From Companilactobacillus furfuricola (GTDB lineage Bacteria > Bacillota > Bacilli > Lactobacillales > Lactobacillaceae), in contig NZ_RHNT01000002.1 of assembly GCF_003946325.1 (NCBI RefSeq), forward strand, positions 85,851-149,850: a DNA stretch of 64,000 bases, in the 5' to 3' direction. The position numbers were made by a program, and so were the translations under genes. Each line of letters starts with the position of its first letter. Within the stretch, counting starts at the first letter, position 1. This document shows positions 34,532-42,591 of the stretch, in pieces. The notes below the pieces were generated by a model. That model saw nothing but the letters and a program-made list of their open reading frames with translations. It searched no databases and was not told the DNA's origin.

Positions 34532-34993
34532 ATGCAAGAATTACGAGGAAAAATTGACGGAACCGGTAAAAAAATCGGGATCGTCGTGGCTCAGTTTAAC
34601 GAAATAGTTACTAAGAAGTTGCTCGAAGGTGCCGAAAATGAATTGCAAAAATATAATGTTAAGCCAGACGATATCATTACCGCCTGGGTCCCAGGTGCAG
34701 TCGAGATCCCACGGGTAACGAAGAAAATGTCCGAGAGTGGCAAAGTCGACGGCATTATCACATTAGGTGCAGTTGTCAGAGGAGAAACAGCCCACTTCGA
34801 TTACGTCTGCAACGCATCAGCCAACGGAATCGCCGAGATCTCGCTTCATGGCGATGTTCCGGTCATGTACGGCGTTTTAACGACCAATGACATGGACCAA
34901 GCTATGAATCGGGCTGGTGGAAAATCCGGAAACAAAGGTGCTGAATGTGCTTCTGGCGTTTTAGAAATGATCAACTTGGAAGAACTGATCTAG
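34532..34993 (+). CDS. ribH: Lumazine synthase (riboflavin synthase beta)
   Basis: A 153-residue protein with VAQFNEIVTKKLLEGA at the start, the WVPGAVEIP substrate loop (about 50-58) and GAVVRGETAHFDYV (about 79-92). His89 is the likely catalytic residue. It joins the ribBA and ribD products into lumazine and forms a 60-mer shell in relatives. CAAGGAGGTCAACTAAG is the ribosome binding site; its start follows the ribBA stop by 1 bp. Confidence 0.95.
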   Translation: MQELRGKIDGTGKKIGIVVAQFNEIVTKKLLEGAENELQKYNVKPDDIITAWVPGAVEIPRVTKKMSESGKVDGIITLGAVVRGETAHFDYVCNASANGIAEISLHGDVPVMYGVLTTNDMDQAMNRAGGKSGNKGAECASGVLEMINLEELI

Positions 34994-35023
34994 AAAAGTC
35001 TTCTGTAAAATATGCAAACTACC

Positions 35024-35068
35024 AAAAAAAGCATGTGTCAGATTTTAAATCTGAATACATGCTTTTTT
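35024..35068. terminator. Bidirectional terminator between ribH and the Rrf2 gene
   Basis: AAAAAAGCATGTGT pairs with ATACATGCTTTTTT with an inner CAGATTT/AAATCTG stem. It has an A run on one side and a T run on the other. Confidence 0.9.
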
Positions 35069-35501
35069 ACTGATTTCGATTTTTTTCACGGATCAAAACG
35101 TCTTCGATCAAATCTTGCAAGACAATCGTTTTCATCGACTCTTCAGCAGCTTGCTGGACTTGGTCGTAGGCGGCATTGAGCGTATCTTGAATGTTGCGAC
35201 CGACCGGGCAGTTCATATTGGTTTTCTCATCAACGTGCAACAATTCGTGCGAATCGTCGATAGCTAAATAAATATCGAGCAGCGTTATTTGATCAGCCGG
35301 GCGTGAAAGTCTTGGCGAGACTGAACCGGATCGGGTGATCAGCAGACCAGCTTTTGACAAGGAAGACATCAAGCGTCTGATCAAACTAGGATTTGACTCG
35401 ATGCTGTCCGCAATAGCTTTGCTAGAAAAGTCTTCATTTTGAAAAATATCAATGTAGGCCAGGATATGAACGGCATCGCTTAATTTGTGTGAATATTTCA
35501 T
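35067..35501 (-). CDS. Rrf2 family transcriptional regulator
   Basis: The 144-residue winged helix has SSKAIADSIESNPSLIRRLM as the DNA-binding part (about 27-46). Only one cysteine is in the usual cluster region (NMNCPVG), so an Fe-S cluster of the IscR/NsrR kind is unlikely; this points to the YwnA/CymR side of the family. It follows the SDR gene by 1 bp on the same strand, and both probably answer to the palindromes at 36388. Confidence 0.85.
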   Translation of the reverse strand: MKYSHKLSDAVHILAYIDIFQNEDFSSKAIADSIESNPSLIRRLMSSLSKAGLLITRSGSVSPRLSRPADQITLLDIYLAIDDSHELLHVDEKTNMNCPVGRNIQDTLNAAYDQVQQAAEESMKTIVLQDLIEDVLIREKNRNQ

Positions 35502-35502
35502 T

Positions 35503-36369
35503 TTATTTCGCTTTCTTTGCTAAAACTTCCTTAACAGAGTCCGTCAAACTAGGTAAGGCGTGACCTAAAACGTCAGGTAAGTCAGAAGTGTTTTCATCCA
35601 GGTTACCATCTCTGATCAAAGTTTGAAAGCTAGTGATCATATCAGCGGTAGCTTTATCAAGTCCCGAGTCTTGCAATCCTTGACTATATTCGGCATCGCT
35701 TAAAGAACGAACTTCAAAATTATTACCAGTAGCTTCTTTGACAGCTTCAGCAAGTTCAGCGTAAGTGTGAGATGCTCCGGCAAATTCATAAATATCTTTC
35801 GGATCGTCCGAAATTAAGACTTTAGCAGCCGCTTCAGCATAGAAACGTTCCAAAGCCCAGCCGGCGTAACCGTCAGCAGCAGAATAGACAAAAGCTTCAT
35901 CCTGATTGCCGGCGTCAATAACGCTCATCTCATTTTCAACATACCAATTATTTCTCAAAAAGGCGTGTTTGATCCCCGTGGCAGTAATGATCTTTTCAGT
36001 TTCTTTGTGGTCTTGAGCAAGAGGTGCGTTTGATTGATCAGCCTGAGGAAAACTAGTATAGGCAATGAACTTCACGTTAGCTTTTTGAGCAGCAGTGATG
36101 ACATTTTGATGTTGTTGCAAACGAGGGATCTTGCCACCAGGTTGTGAAGAAACAAAGAGCAAGCGATCAACATCTTTCAAAGATGATGCCAATTGATCAA
36201 CGTCCTCATATGAACCAGGGCGGATCTCAACGCCAGCAGGCAATAACTTCTTAGCTTTTTCCTCATTACGAGCTAAAGCTACGACGTCTGATGCAGCCAC
36301 GTTTTCAAGTAAAGTATTAACGGCAGCTAAGCCGAATTTTCCTGTAGAACCAGTAATTGCGTATTTCAT
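35503..36369 (-). CDS. NmrA-like NAD(P)H-binding oxidoreductase (quinone reductase QOR2-like SDR)
   Basis: The 288-residue atypical SDR starts with the nucleotide motif ITGSTGKFG (about 4-12), has the internal TSFPQADQSNAPLAQDHKE stretch and RNNWYVENE (about 138-146), as in YtfG/QOR2-type quinone reductases. AGGAGGATTTATTT is its ribosome binding site. It heads an operon with an Rrf2 regulator, a common pairing for redox- or electrophile-responsive detoxification. Confidence 0.85.
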   Translation of the reverse strand: MKYAITGSTGKFGLAAVNTLLENVAASDVVALARNEEKAKKLLPAGVEIRPGSYEDVDQLASSLKDVDRLLFVSSQPGGKIPRLQQHQNVITAAQKANVKFIAYTSFPQADQSNAPLAQDHKETEKIITATGIKHAFLRNNWYVENEMSVIDAGNQDEAFVYSAADGYAGWALERFYAEAAAKVLISDDPKDIYEFAGASHTYAELAEAVKEATGNNFEVRSLSDAEYSQGLQDSGLDKATADMITSFQTLIRDGNLDENTSDLPDVLGHALPSLTDSVKEVLAKKAK

Positions 36370-36387
36370 AAATAAATCCTCCTAGGT

Positions 36388-36423
36388 GTTACTTTTTAAG
36401 TAACTGTTATTCATATAGTAACA
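36388..36423. promoter_or_regulatory. Tandem palindromes upstream of the SDR/Rrf2 operon
   Basis: GTTACTTTTTAAGTAAC (36388-36404, 7 bp arms) is followed by a second dyad with TGTTA/TAACA arms (36405-36423). They overlap the promoter region and are the likely autoregulatory operators. Confidence 0.55.
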
Positions 36424-36482
36424 CCTTGCTTTTAGAATGCAAGGATTTAATTAAATAAATTATATGAATTAATTTTGTCATC

Positions 36483-36519
36483 AAAAAAAAGCTTCCAACC
36501 AACGGTCAGAAGCTTTTGA
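36483..36519 (-). terminator. Terminator of the VOC-family gene
   Basis: On the minus strand AAAAGCTTC pairs with GAAGCTTTT, followed by a T run. Confidence 0.8.
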
Positions 36520-37284
36520 TTATTTAAATTGTAATTTAGCATCACCAAATGAAAATTCTTGACCGGCTAAGTCGCCAGAATTACTAAAGACTAAGTCAGT
36601 AATGTAGTTATTTTTTCCTGACTTAAAGATAATTTGACGATCACCAAAGTCGACTACATAGTCTTTATCGTCACGAACAGGAGGGATGCCAATGAATTGG
36701 CCCCACTTAATAGCCATTATCTCGGGATTTGTAACTCGATAGATAGCTTGTTTGACCATGATATTCTTTCGAGGATGTTCGACTAGTAAATTCTTTTTGA
36801 TCAAATTCTCTTTTCGAATATAGTCTGGGTCGTTCCATTGAACAACGTAAGGATAGGGAACTTGGAAAAATTTATTTCGTACAAAGAATATCTTCCAAGT
36901 AATGAGATTTCCCTTTGGATCCCGACGGGTGCCGGTTTGGATATTTTCAACAGGGAAATTTTGCGACAGTAAACGCTCGTGCACCGCTTCAATATCATTA
37001 GTCCGAAAACCGATAGTATTGATATGTTGATTTGGTAAATCATGGATACAATCGTAAATTGAAGTTGCACCATCACGAACGACGTGACTGGCTAATTCTG
37101 GATTGTATACACTCATCAGTTCGATGTAGTTCAAACCAAAGTAGCCCACAGCATTGGACGTACCCCATTGCTCATGTTTGCCACCATTATGGAAGATAAT
37201 TCCCTTCTCATCAAACCAGTTGATGGCTTCATTAATGTCGTTCACATCGATAATAGTGTGGTCCCATTTTAAATTTTCTGTCAT
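36520..37284 (-). CDS. VOC/glyoxalase-like domain protein
   Basis: The 254-residue protein starts MTENLKWDHTIIDVNDINEA and has the glyoxalase_3-type pattern (DHTIIDV, NYIELMSVYNPE, NTIGFRTNDIEAVHERL). Proteins of this type bind a metal and small metabolites; substrates are unknown. I place the start at 37284, where GGGAG lies eight bases upstream; the earlier ATG at 37305 would put that site inside the gene. It stands alone and is followed by its own terminator. Confidence 0.75.
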   Translation of the reverse strand: MTENLKWDHTIIDVNDINEAINWFDEKGIIFHNGGKHEQWGTSNAVGYFGLNYIELMSVYNPELASHVVRDGATSIYDCIHDLPNQHINTIGFRTNDIEAVHERLLSQNFPVENIQTGTRRDPKGNLITWKIFFVRNKFFQVPYPYVVQWNDPDYIRKENLIKKNLLVEHPRKNIMVKQAIYRVTNPEIMAIKWGQFIGIPPVRDDKDYVVDFGDRQIIFKSGKNNYITDLVFSNSGDLAGQEFSFGDAKLQFK

Positions 37285-37530
37285 GAAACAGACTCCCTCT
37301 CGCAAACTCTTTCATTAAATAATTAATTACCATTTAAACCTAATTTTAATTTATTGGCAAGTGTCTAAATATACATCATGAATTGAAGTTATTCAGTACA
37401 TAAACATACGTAATAATAAAAAACGGTAAATTGGTAAACCATATTTCGAGAAAAATATTGATTCTTCATCCTCTATTATAGTTTATATAATAAAAATAAA
37501 CGCATTTTTTTTCGATCAATAAAAGTATTT

Positions 37531-37571
37531 AAAAACACGACTGAACCTAAATAGGCCCAGTCGTGTTTTTT
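37531..37571 (-). terminator. Terminator of the argCJBD operon
   Basis: On the minus strand ACACGACTG pairs with CAGTCGTGT, followed by T5. It also has T's on the plus strand. Confidence 0.85.
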
Positions 37572-37575
37572 CTAT

Positions 37576-37610
37576 GAACGAGCTCCGAGGCACAGCGACC
37601 TCTCCGCTCT
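37576..37610. repeat. Repeat family 2, short remnant
   Basis: GAACGAGCTCCGAGGCACAG then CGACCTCTCCGCTCT match the ends of the family-2 units at 24426 and 55769 with the interior missing. It lies between argD and its terminator. Confidence 0.5.
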
Positions 37611-37616
37611 ATATTC

Positions 37617-38747
37617 TTATTGTAAAACGTCTTTGATCAATTCAACGCCCTTGACCAAGTTATCCTCGCCCATGATTAATGGAGGCAATAGTCTCAAAGT
37701 GTTGTATTTTGCTGATATCGTCAATAATCCTTTGTTTTGCAGTTGGGTGATGACTTCGCCTACTTTGAGCGAGTCGTCCAAATGAATCCCGACCATGAAG
37801 CCGAGGCCAGTAATATCAGTCACGTGCTCCAATGGTTTGATTTCAGTATTTAATTTATCCCAAAGTGATTTTGACTTTGCTTGAACTTGTTTTAAAAAGT
37901 CGGGAGTCAGTTGTTCCAGAACTCCATTCGCCACAGCCATTGAGAGCTTATTTCCTCCAAAGGTTGTTCCGTGAGTTCCTGGTCCAAAGGCCTCGGCCAA
38001 CTTTTTCTTGCCGATCATTGCACCAACGGGTGTGCCATTACCTAAAGCTTTGGCAGATGTGATTATGTCAGGTTCGAGTCCAAATTGTTCGAAAGCAAAT
38101 TTCGTACCAGTCCGTCCGATCCCAGTCTGAACTTCGTCGATGATAAGTAATACACCATTGTCGTGAGCAGCTTGTTGAACTTTTTGCAACCAAGTTTTAT
38201 CGGCAACATTTACGCCACCTTCACCTTGAACTACTTCTAAAATAACGGCTGCTAAATCTGAATCGATCAGTGAAATTGCTTCGTCATCATTGTAGTTGGC
38301 AAATTCAACGCCGGGTACTAGGGGTGTGAAACCAGCTTGGATATCAGGATTTCCAGTCAATGACATTGAGCCGAATGTTCGACCATGGAAACCATTATTA
38401 AATGCTAAAATTTTTGCTTTGCCAGTATATTTACGAGCTAATTTAAAAGCTGCTTCGTTAGCTTCAGTCCCAGAATTGCAAAAGAAAGCTAGCTGGTCGC
38501 CGTTGCAAAGTTTAGCAGCAACGTCATCTTGAATTTGACTGTCATACAAGTTGGAAGTGTGCCAAATTTTCTTTGCTTGTTCAGCTAAATTGTTTTGGAT
38601 CAGTTCATTGCTGTAGCCGAAGCTGCAAACGCCGATGCCACTCGTGAAATCTAAGTAAGTCTTACCATTATTGTCTGTTAAAAATACATCGTGTCCTTCA
38701 ACTATATCAAAGGGAAAACGTGCATAAGTTGGAAATACGTGCTCCAT
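37617..38747 (-). CDS. argD: Acetylornithine aminotransferase
   Basis: The 376-residue class III PLP aminotransferase has CNSGTEANEAAFKLARKY, the DEVQTGIGRTG cofactor region and the Schiff-base lysine in TSAKALGNGTPVGA. It converts N-acetylglutamate semialdehyde to N-acetylornithine. It is last in argCJBD, and AGGAGGAA(C)ATT precedes the ATG. The 14 bp gap to argB supports co-transcription. Confidence 0.93.
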   Translation of the reverse strand: MEHVFPTYARFPFDIVEGHDVFLTDNNGKTYLDFTSGIGVCSFGYSNELIQNNLAEQAKKIWHTSNLYDSQIQDDVAAKLCNGDQLAFFCNSGTEANEAAFKLARKYTGKAKILAFNNGFHGRTFGSMSLTGNPDIQAGFTPLVPGVEFANYNDDEAISLIDSDLAAVILEVVQGEGGVNVADKTWLQKVQQAAHDNGVLLIIDEVQTGIGRTGTKFAFEQFGLEPDIITSAKALGNGTPVGAMIGKKKLAEAFGPGTHGTTFGGNKLSMAVANGVLEQLTPDFLKQVQAKSKSLWDKLNTEIKPLEHVTDITGLGFMVGIHLDDSLKVGEVITQLQNKGLLTISAKYNTLRLLPPLIMGEDNLVKGVELIKDVLQ

Positions 38748-38763
38748 AATGTTCCTCCATTAA

Positions 38764-39504
38764 TTAGTTTTGATATTGAAATTGTGTTCCTGGTTGACAT
38801 AAGTCATTGGTGATAAATGTTTGATGAACGCCATTTTTTAAAGCTTTGAAAGAAGCTTGGATTTTTGGCATCATACCTGACTTAATAATATTATTTTGAA
38901 AAAGCTGATTTGCGGCCGTTTCTGTTAGTTGAGGAACAACTTGTCCCGAATTCAAAACGCCTGGAACATCTGTCAATAAGACGAGTGATTCAGCTTCCAA
39001 TTGGATGGCAATAGTAGCTGCTGCCATATCGGCATTAACGTTGAGCCAGTGTCCATCAGCTGTTTGAGCTAATGGAGCAAGGATGCCGATCTGGTCGGTC
39101 AATTGGTCATCGAGCCAATTTTTGTTGATGGAGGTGACTTTACCAACTTCACCGTATTCCTCGTGGTTCAAGTATTGGCCTTGCAGCAGATGATTGTCTG
39201 AAGCATTCATACCGATCACAGGAAGTCCAGCATTGGCAATGAATTGACAAAGCTTTGGTTGAACTAATCCTATTAGGACTGCTTTAGTAACATTGAGTGT
39301 TTCTGAATCAGTTACTCTGATCCCATCAATTTTTTCGACAGCTAAGTGTAATTTTTCACTCCACTGTGAGATCTGGGGACCGCCTCCGTGGATGATCAAG
39401 ATCTTTTTACCTTGATCCCACCAAGTCTTGATCTGGTCAAAAAACGTCTGTGGTAGTTGGTCGCTGGCATTTCCGCCGATTTTAATTACGATAGTTTCCT
39501 GCAT
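38764..39504 (-). CDS. argB: Acetylglutamate kinase
   Basis: The 246-residue amino-acid kinase starts MQETIVIKIGGNASD and has the phosphate loop IIHGGGPQISQW and the end-domain motif LTDVPGVLN. It phosphorylates N-acetylglutamate. The start at 39504 is set by GAGGTAAAGAAA; a longer frame to 39594 would overlap argJ. Length is short compared with arginine-inhibited kinases, which carry an extra N-terminal helix, so feedback inhibition may be absent. Confidence 0.93.
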   Translation of the reverse strand: MQETIVIKIGGNASDQLPQTFFDQIKTWWDQGKKILIIHGGGPQISQWSEKLHLAVEKIDGIRVTDSETLNVTKAVLIGLVQPKLCQFIANAGLPVIGMNASDNHLLQGQYLNHEEYGEVGKVTSINKNWLDDQLTDQIGILAPLAQTADGHWLNVNADMAAATIAIQLEAESLVLLTDVPGVLNSGQVVPQLTETAANQLFQNNIIKSGMMPKIQASFKALKNGVHQTFITNDLCQPGTQFQYQN

Positions 39505-39544
39505 TTTCTTTACCTCATACTTTTTTAGTAGTTTGTATTCATAT

Positions 39545-40759
39545 TTAACTTCTGTATGAAGCGTTGATTCGGACGTAATCGTAAGTAAGATCACAGCCCC
39601 AAGCTTGGCCTTTGGCTGTTCCGGAGTTTAAGTCAACAGTGACAGTTACAACATTTTTAGCTAGTTCTTCTTTCATTTGTGCTTCGTCAAAATCGCTGCT
39701 AGCACTGTTTTTAACGATCGGTACATCGTTGATCCAAACGGAAGTATGTTCAATATCAACGTGAGCGTTCGTTTGGCCAACGGCTGCAACGATCCGGCCC
39801 CAGTTGGCGTCGTTTCCGAAGATAGCCGTTTTGACTAAACTAGAACCAACGACAGCTTTAGCAACTTGTTGGGCTTCCGTCTTGTCATAAGCGTTTTGTA
39901 CATTGACTTCGACTAATTTAGTGGCGCCTTCGCCGTCAGCAGCGATATCTTTAGCTAGTTCGGCTAAAACTTTATTAAAAGCTGCTACGAATGCTGGATA
40001 TTGCTCACTTTGTTCAGTTAATGGTTCGTTGTCAGCACAACCGTTAGCCATCGTGACGACCATGTCGTTAGTAGAAGTGTCGCCGTCGACCGTGATCTGG
40101 TTGAAGGTAGAATCGACTTCTTGACTCAAGATCGGTTGTAACAAACCATCGGCTACTTTAGCGTCAGTCACGACAAAGCCGAGCATAGTTGCCATATTGG
40201 GATGGATCATTCCCGATCCCTTACAAAAACCACTGATGGTGACGGTTTTTCCGTCGATCGTTAGTTGGGTAGAAATGGTCTTGGCATGTTTGTCAGTCGT
40301 TAAGATCGCAGTAGTAACGTTGTCGTTGTCTAGTAGCTGCAAGGAGTTGATACCTTTTTCAATGATATCCATCGGCAAATTTTGACCTATAACACCAGTG
40401 GAAGCTACTCCCACGAGATCAGGATCGATATTCAATTTTTCCGATACTAGTTGTTGCTCTTTTTTAACGTCAATGTCACCTTGGTTTCCGGTAACGGAGT
40501 TAGCATTAGCAGAATTCATAACAACAGCCTGCAATTTGTGATTTAGATCGATCGTTTGCTTGGTGATTTTTGTGGGTGCCGCTTGAAACTGATTAGTTGT
40601 GTAAGTTCCCGCTGCTTGGGCTGGCTGTTCTGAATAGATCCAGCCCATGTCTTTTTTATCTTTACTGAGTCCGGCTTGTACTCCGTCTGATTTGTATCCC
40701 TTGGGCCACGTGAATGGCACGATATTATACGCAATTGCGTCATCTGATGATGTTTGCAT
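39545..40759 (-). CDS. argJ: Bifunctional ornithine acetyltransferase / N-acetylglutamate synthase
   Basis: The 404-residue protein has the self-cleavage site HPNMATMLGF, with Thr191 as the nucleophile of the beta chain, and ANSVTGNQG near residue 85. It recycles the acetyl group from acetylornithine to glutamate, which explains why no argE or argA is needed in this operon. AGGAGGATTTTTTT precedes the ATG, 12 bp from argC. Confidence 0.93.
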   Translation of the reverse strand: MQTSSDDAIAYNIVPFTWPKGYKSDGVQAGLSKDKKDMGWIYSEQPAQAAGTYTTNQFQAAPTKITKQTIDLNHKLQAVVMNSANANSVTGNQGDIDVKKEQQLVSEKLNIDPDLVGVASTGVIGQNLPMDIIEKGINSLQLLDNDNVTTAILTTDKHAKTISTQLTIDGKTVTISGFCKGSGMIHPNMATMLGFVVTDAKVADGLLQPILSQEVDSTFNQITVDGDTSTNDMVVTMANGCADNEPLTEQSEQYPAFVAAFNKVLAELAKDIAADGEGATKLVEVNVQNAYDKTEAQQVAKAVVGSSLVKTAIFGNDANWGRIVAAVGQTNAHVDIEHTSVWINDVPIVKNSASSDFDEAQMKEELAKNVVTVTVDLNSGTAKGQAWGCDLTYDYVRINASYRS

Positions 40760-40771
40760 AAAAAAATCCTC

Positions 40772-41800
40772 CTATATTGGTAAGACGGGACTTAAGTTAA
40801 GTCCTGCTTCCGGTGCGTAATCAAACATTTGATTAAAGTTTTGAATCGCTTGTCCGGCTGCACCTTTTAGGAGGTTATCAATTACACTGATTATCACGAT
40901 TTGATGGGTAACAGGGTTTAATTGATAACCTATGTCACAGAAGTTAGTTCCAACAACTTGTTTCAAAGTTGGAAAAACTCCTTCAGTTGCATTTACAAAG
41001 GTGTCGTCTGAATAAGTTTTGACGAAAGCGTCGCGTACTTCTTTTTCAGTTACATTGTCTTTTGCCTTTGCATAGCAGCTGGCCATGATTCCACGTGTCA
41101 GTGGCAATAATGTTGTTGTGAACTGAATATAAGGTACGTTTTCGTCCCATTCTTGGAATTGTTGAACGATTTCAGGAATGTGTTGATGTTGATTTACCTT
41201 ATACAGTTGCAGATTTTCATTGGTTTTACTGAAATGAGTGATCTCAGTCAGTTTCTTTCCCGCACCGGATGTACCAGATTTGGCATCCACTACGATTGAA
41301 GTTGGATCGATCAAATGATTTTGAACTAAAGGAGCCAGAGCCAAAATCGTTGAAGTAGCATAGCAACCAGGGTTGGCTACATACTTCTCTCCTTTAGAAC
41401 TATAAAAATCAGTTAATCCATAATGCGCTTGTTGTAAGTACTGGTCTTCTGGAGCGTCTTTTTTATACCAATGCTTATAAACGTCACGTGACTTCAAACG
41501 ATAGTCTCCAGCTAGGTCGATCACAGGGAAGTTAGCCTCCAAAAAGGGTTTAGCTAATTTCGTAGTGACACCAGCTGAAGTTGCGAAAAATACCATTTGA
41601 TTATTTTTCATGATATCAGCAGGATCATAAGGCAAAATGTTGTCGCGTCGTCGCAGTTGAGGTAGAACTTCTTCTAAAGATTGTGCTACTTTCTGTGCGT
41701 GACCGTAGAGGTTGATGTGATCAACTTGTGGGTGTCGCAGTAGTAGTTCGAACAAAACGCTTCCGGAATATCCGGTCACGCCGACAAGACCAACATTCAT
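40772..41800 (-). CDS. argC: N-acetyl-gamma-glutamyl-phosphate reductase
   Basis: The 342-residue protein has the NADP motif GVTGYSGS (about 7-14), the catalytic cysteine in NPGCYATS (Cys146) and the AKSGTSGAGK loop. It is the first gene of argC-J-B-D. GGAAGATAAGCAT lies before the ATG. The upstream 225 bp should hold the promoter and an ARG box, but I see no clear operator. Confidence 0.93.
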   Translation of the reverse strand: MNVGLVGVTGYSGSVLFELLLRHPQVDHINLYGHAQKVAQSLEEVLPQLRRRDNILPYDPADIMKNNQMVFFATSAGVTTKLAKPFLEANFPVIDLAGDYRLKSRDVYKHWYKKDAPEDQYLQQAHYGLTDFYSSKGEKYVANPGCYATSTILALAPLVQNHLIDPTSIVVDAKSGTSGAGKKLTEITHFSKTNENLQLYKVNQHQHIPEIVQQFQEWDENVPYIQFTTTLLPLTRGIMASCYAKAKDNVTEKEVRDAFVKTYSDDTFVNATEGVFPTLKQVVGTNFCDIGYQLNPVTHQIVIISVIDNLLKGAAGQAIQNFNQMFDYAPEAGLNLSPVLPI

Positions 41801-42026
41801 ATGCTTATCTTCCTTTCTTCTGATAGATGTTTATAATTTTTCCACCTTTTTATTTATATGTGGGAATTATCCCTTAATGTACACTCTTGTGTGAGAAAAA
41901 ACAAGGGTTTTTCTAATTGTTTTCTAATTTTATTGGTTTTTTGAGTGTTGGTTTGGGGGATTTTTTGTGTTTTTTCTTGGAGATTGATTTTTATTTTCTA
42001 ATTATTTTGGGTGGAGGTTCATTGCC
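41801..42026. other. Promoter region of argC, T-rich
   Basis: On the minus strand a TATAAA-like -10 lies near 41830. No repressor site is convincing. It is bordered by repeat copy C. Confidence 0.4.
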
Positions 42027-42201
42027 GGTTCTGCGGGGGGATTCCGAGAATTGCGACCGTGGAACGCCATGGGCACCACTCTGAGCTATCCGAAGAAACC
42101 CAATTCGGACATCTCACAGCTGGGCCTTCCACTAAGCTCCTCCGTCGCCAAGTGGAATTTCATGGCTGACGGTCGAATTCTCTCCATCCCCCCACAGAAC
42201 C
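42027..42201 (+). repeat. Structured intergenic repeat, family 1, copy C
   Basis: Arms GGTTCTGCGGGGGGAT (42027-42042) and ATCCCCCCACAGAACC (42186-42201) pair with one mismatch. Inside are GAGAATT/AATTCTC, ACCGT/ACGGT, a TCCGAA/TTCGGA hairpin, and TTCCACT/AGTGGAA around AAGCTCCTCCGTCGCCA. It borders the helicase-nuclease operon on its upstream side. Confidence 0.85.
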
Positions 42202-42526
42202 TAGTGTTACCAACACTCATTTTTTGGTTTGGGGTACGGTACTTATTTTTATAGTTGTAAATTTTTTGGTATTTGTTGTGGTGCTTAACATTTGCTTTCG
42301 TTGTAATTATTGTTCCTCTACTTATCTTGTTGATTTAATTTTTCTGAAACCATCGGTTGCTATTTTGAATTATATTTAATTGGTTCAATTAGTTATTTTT
42401 TTATTGGTGATTTATAAAATCGATTTATTGAAAAAAATTATTATATTTTGGTGACGTATTCATTGGTCGTTTTCATTCGTTTTAATGGTTTTTTTATTTC
42501 TGATTTGTTTTACTAAAACCATATAA
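42202..42526. other. AT-rich intergenic region upstream of the helicase-nuclease operon
   Basis: About 325 bases, strikingly T-rich on the plus strand. It holds a small GTGTT/AACAC hairpin at its start and nothing else I can support. Confidence 0.5.
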
Positions 42527-42555
42527 TTGTTTATCGAATCACATAGTTTTATAAA
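42527..42555 (+). promoter_or_regulatory. Promoter of the helicase-nuclease operon
   Basis: TTGTTT (42527-42532) and TATAAA (42550-42555) are 17 bp apart, 36 bp before the start codon. AAGGAG (about 42580) is the ribosome binding site. Confidence 0.55.
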
Positions 42556-42591
42556 TGAAATTAATAATAATTATCCATTAAGGAGTTAATT

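Noticed and set aside
42051..42254. Plus-strand ORF inside repeat copy C
   Set aside because: Same reason: conservation among copies is that of paired arms and not of codons.
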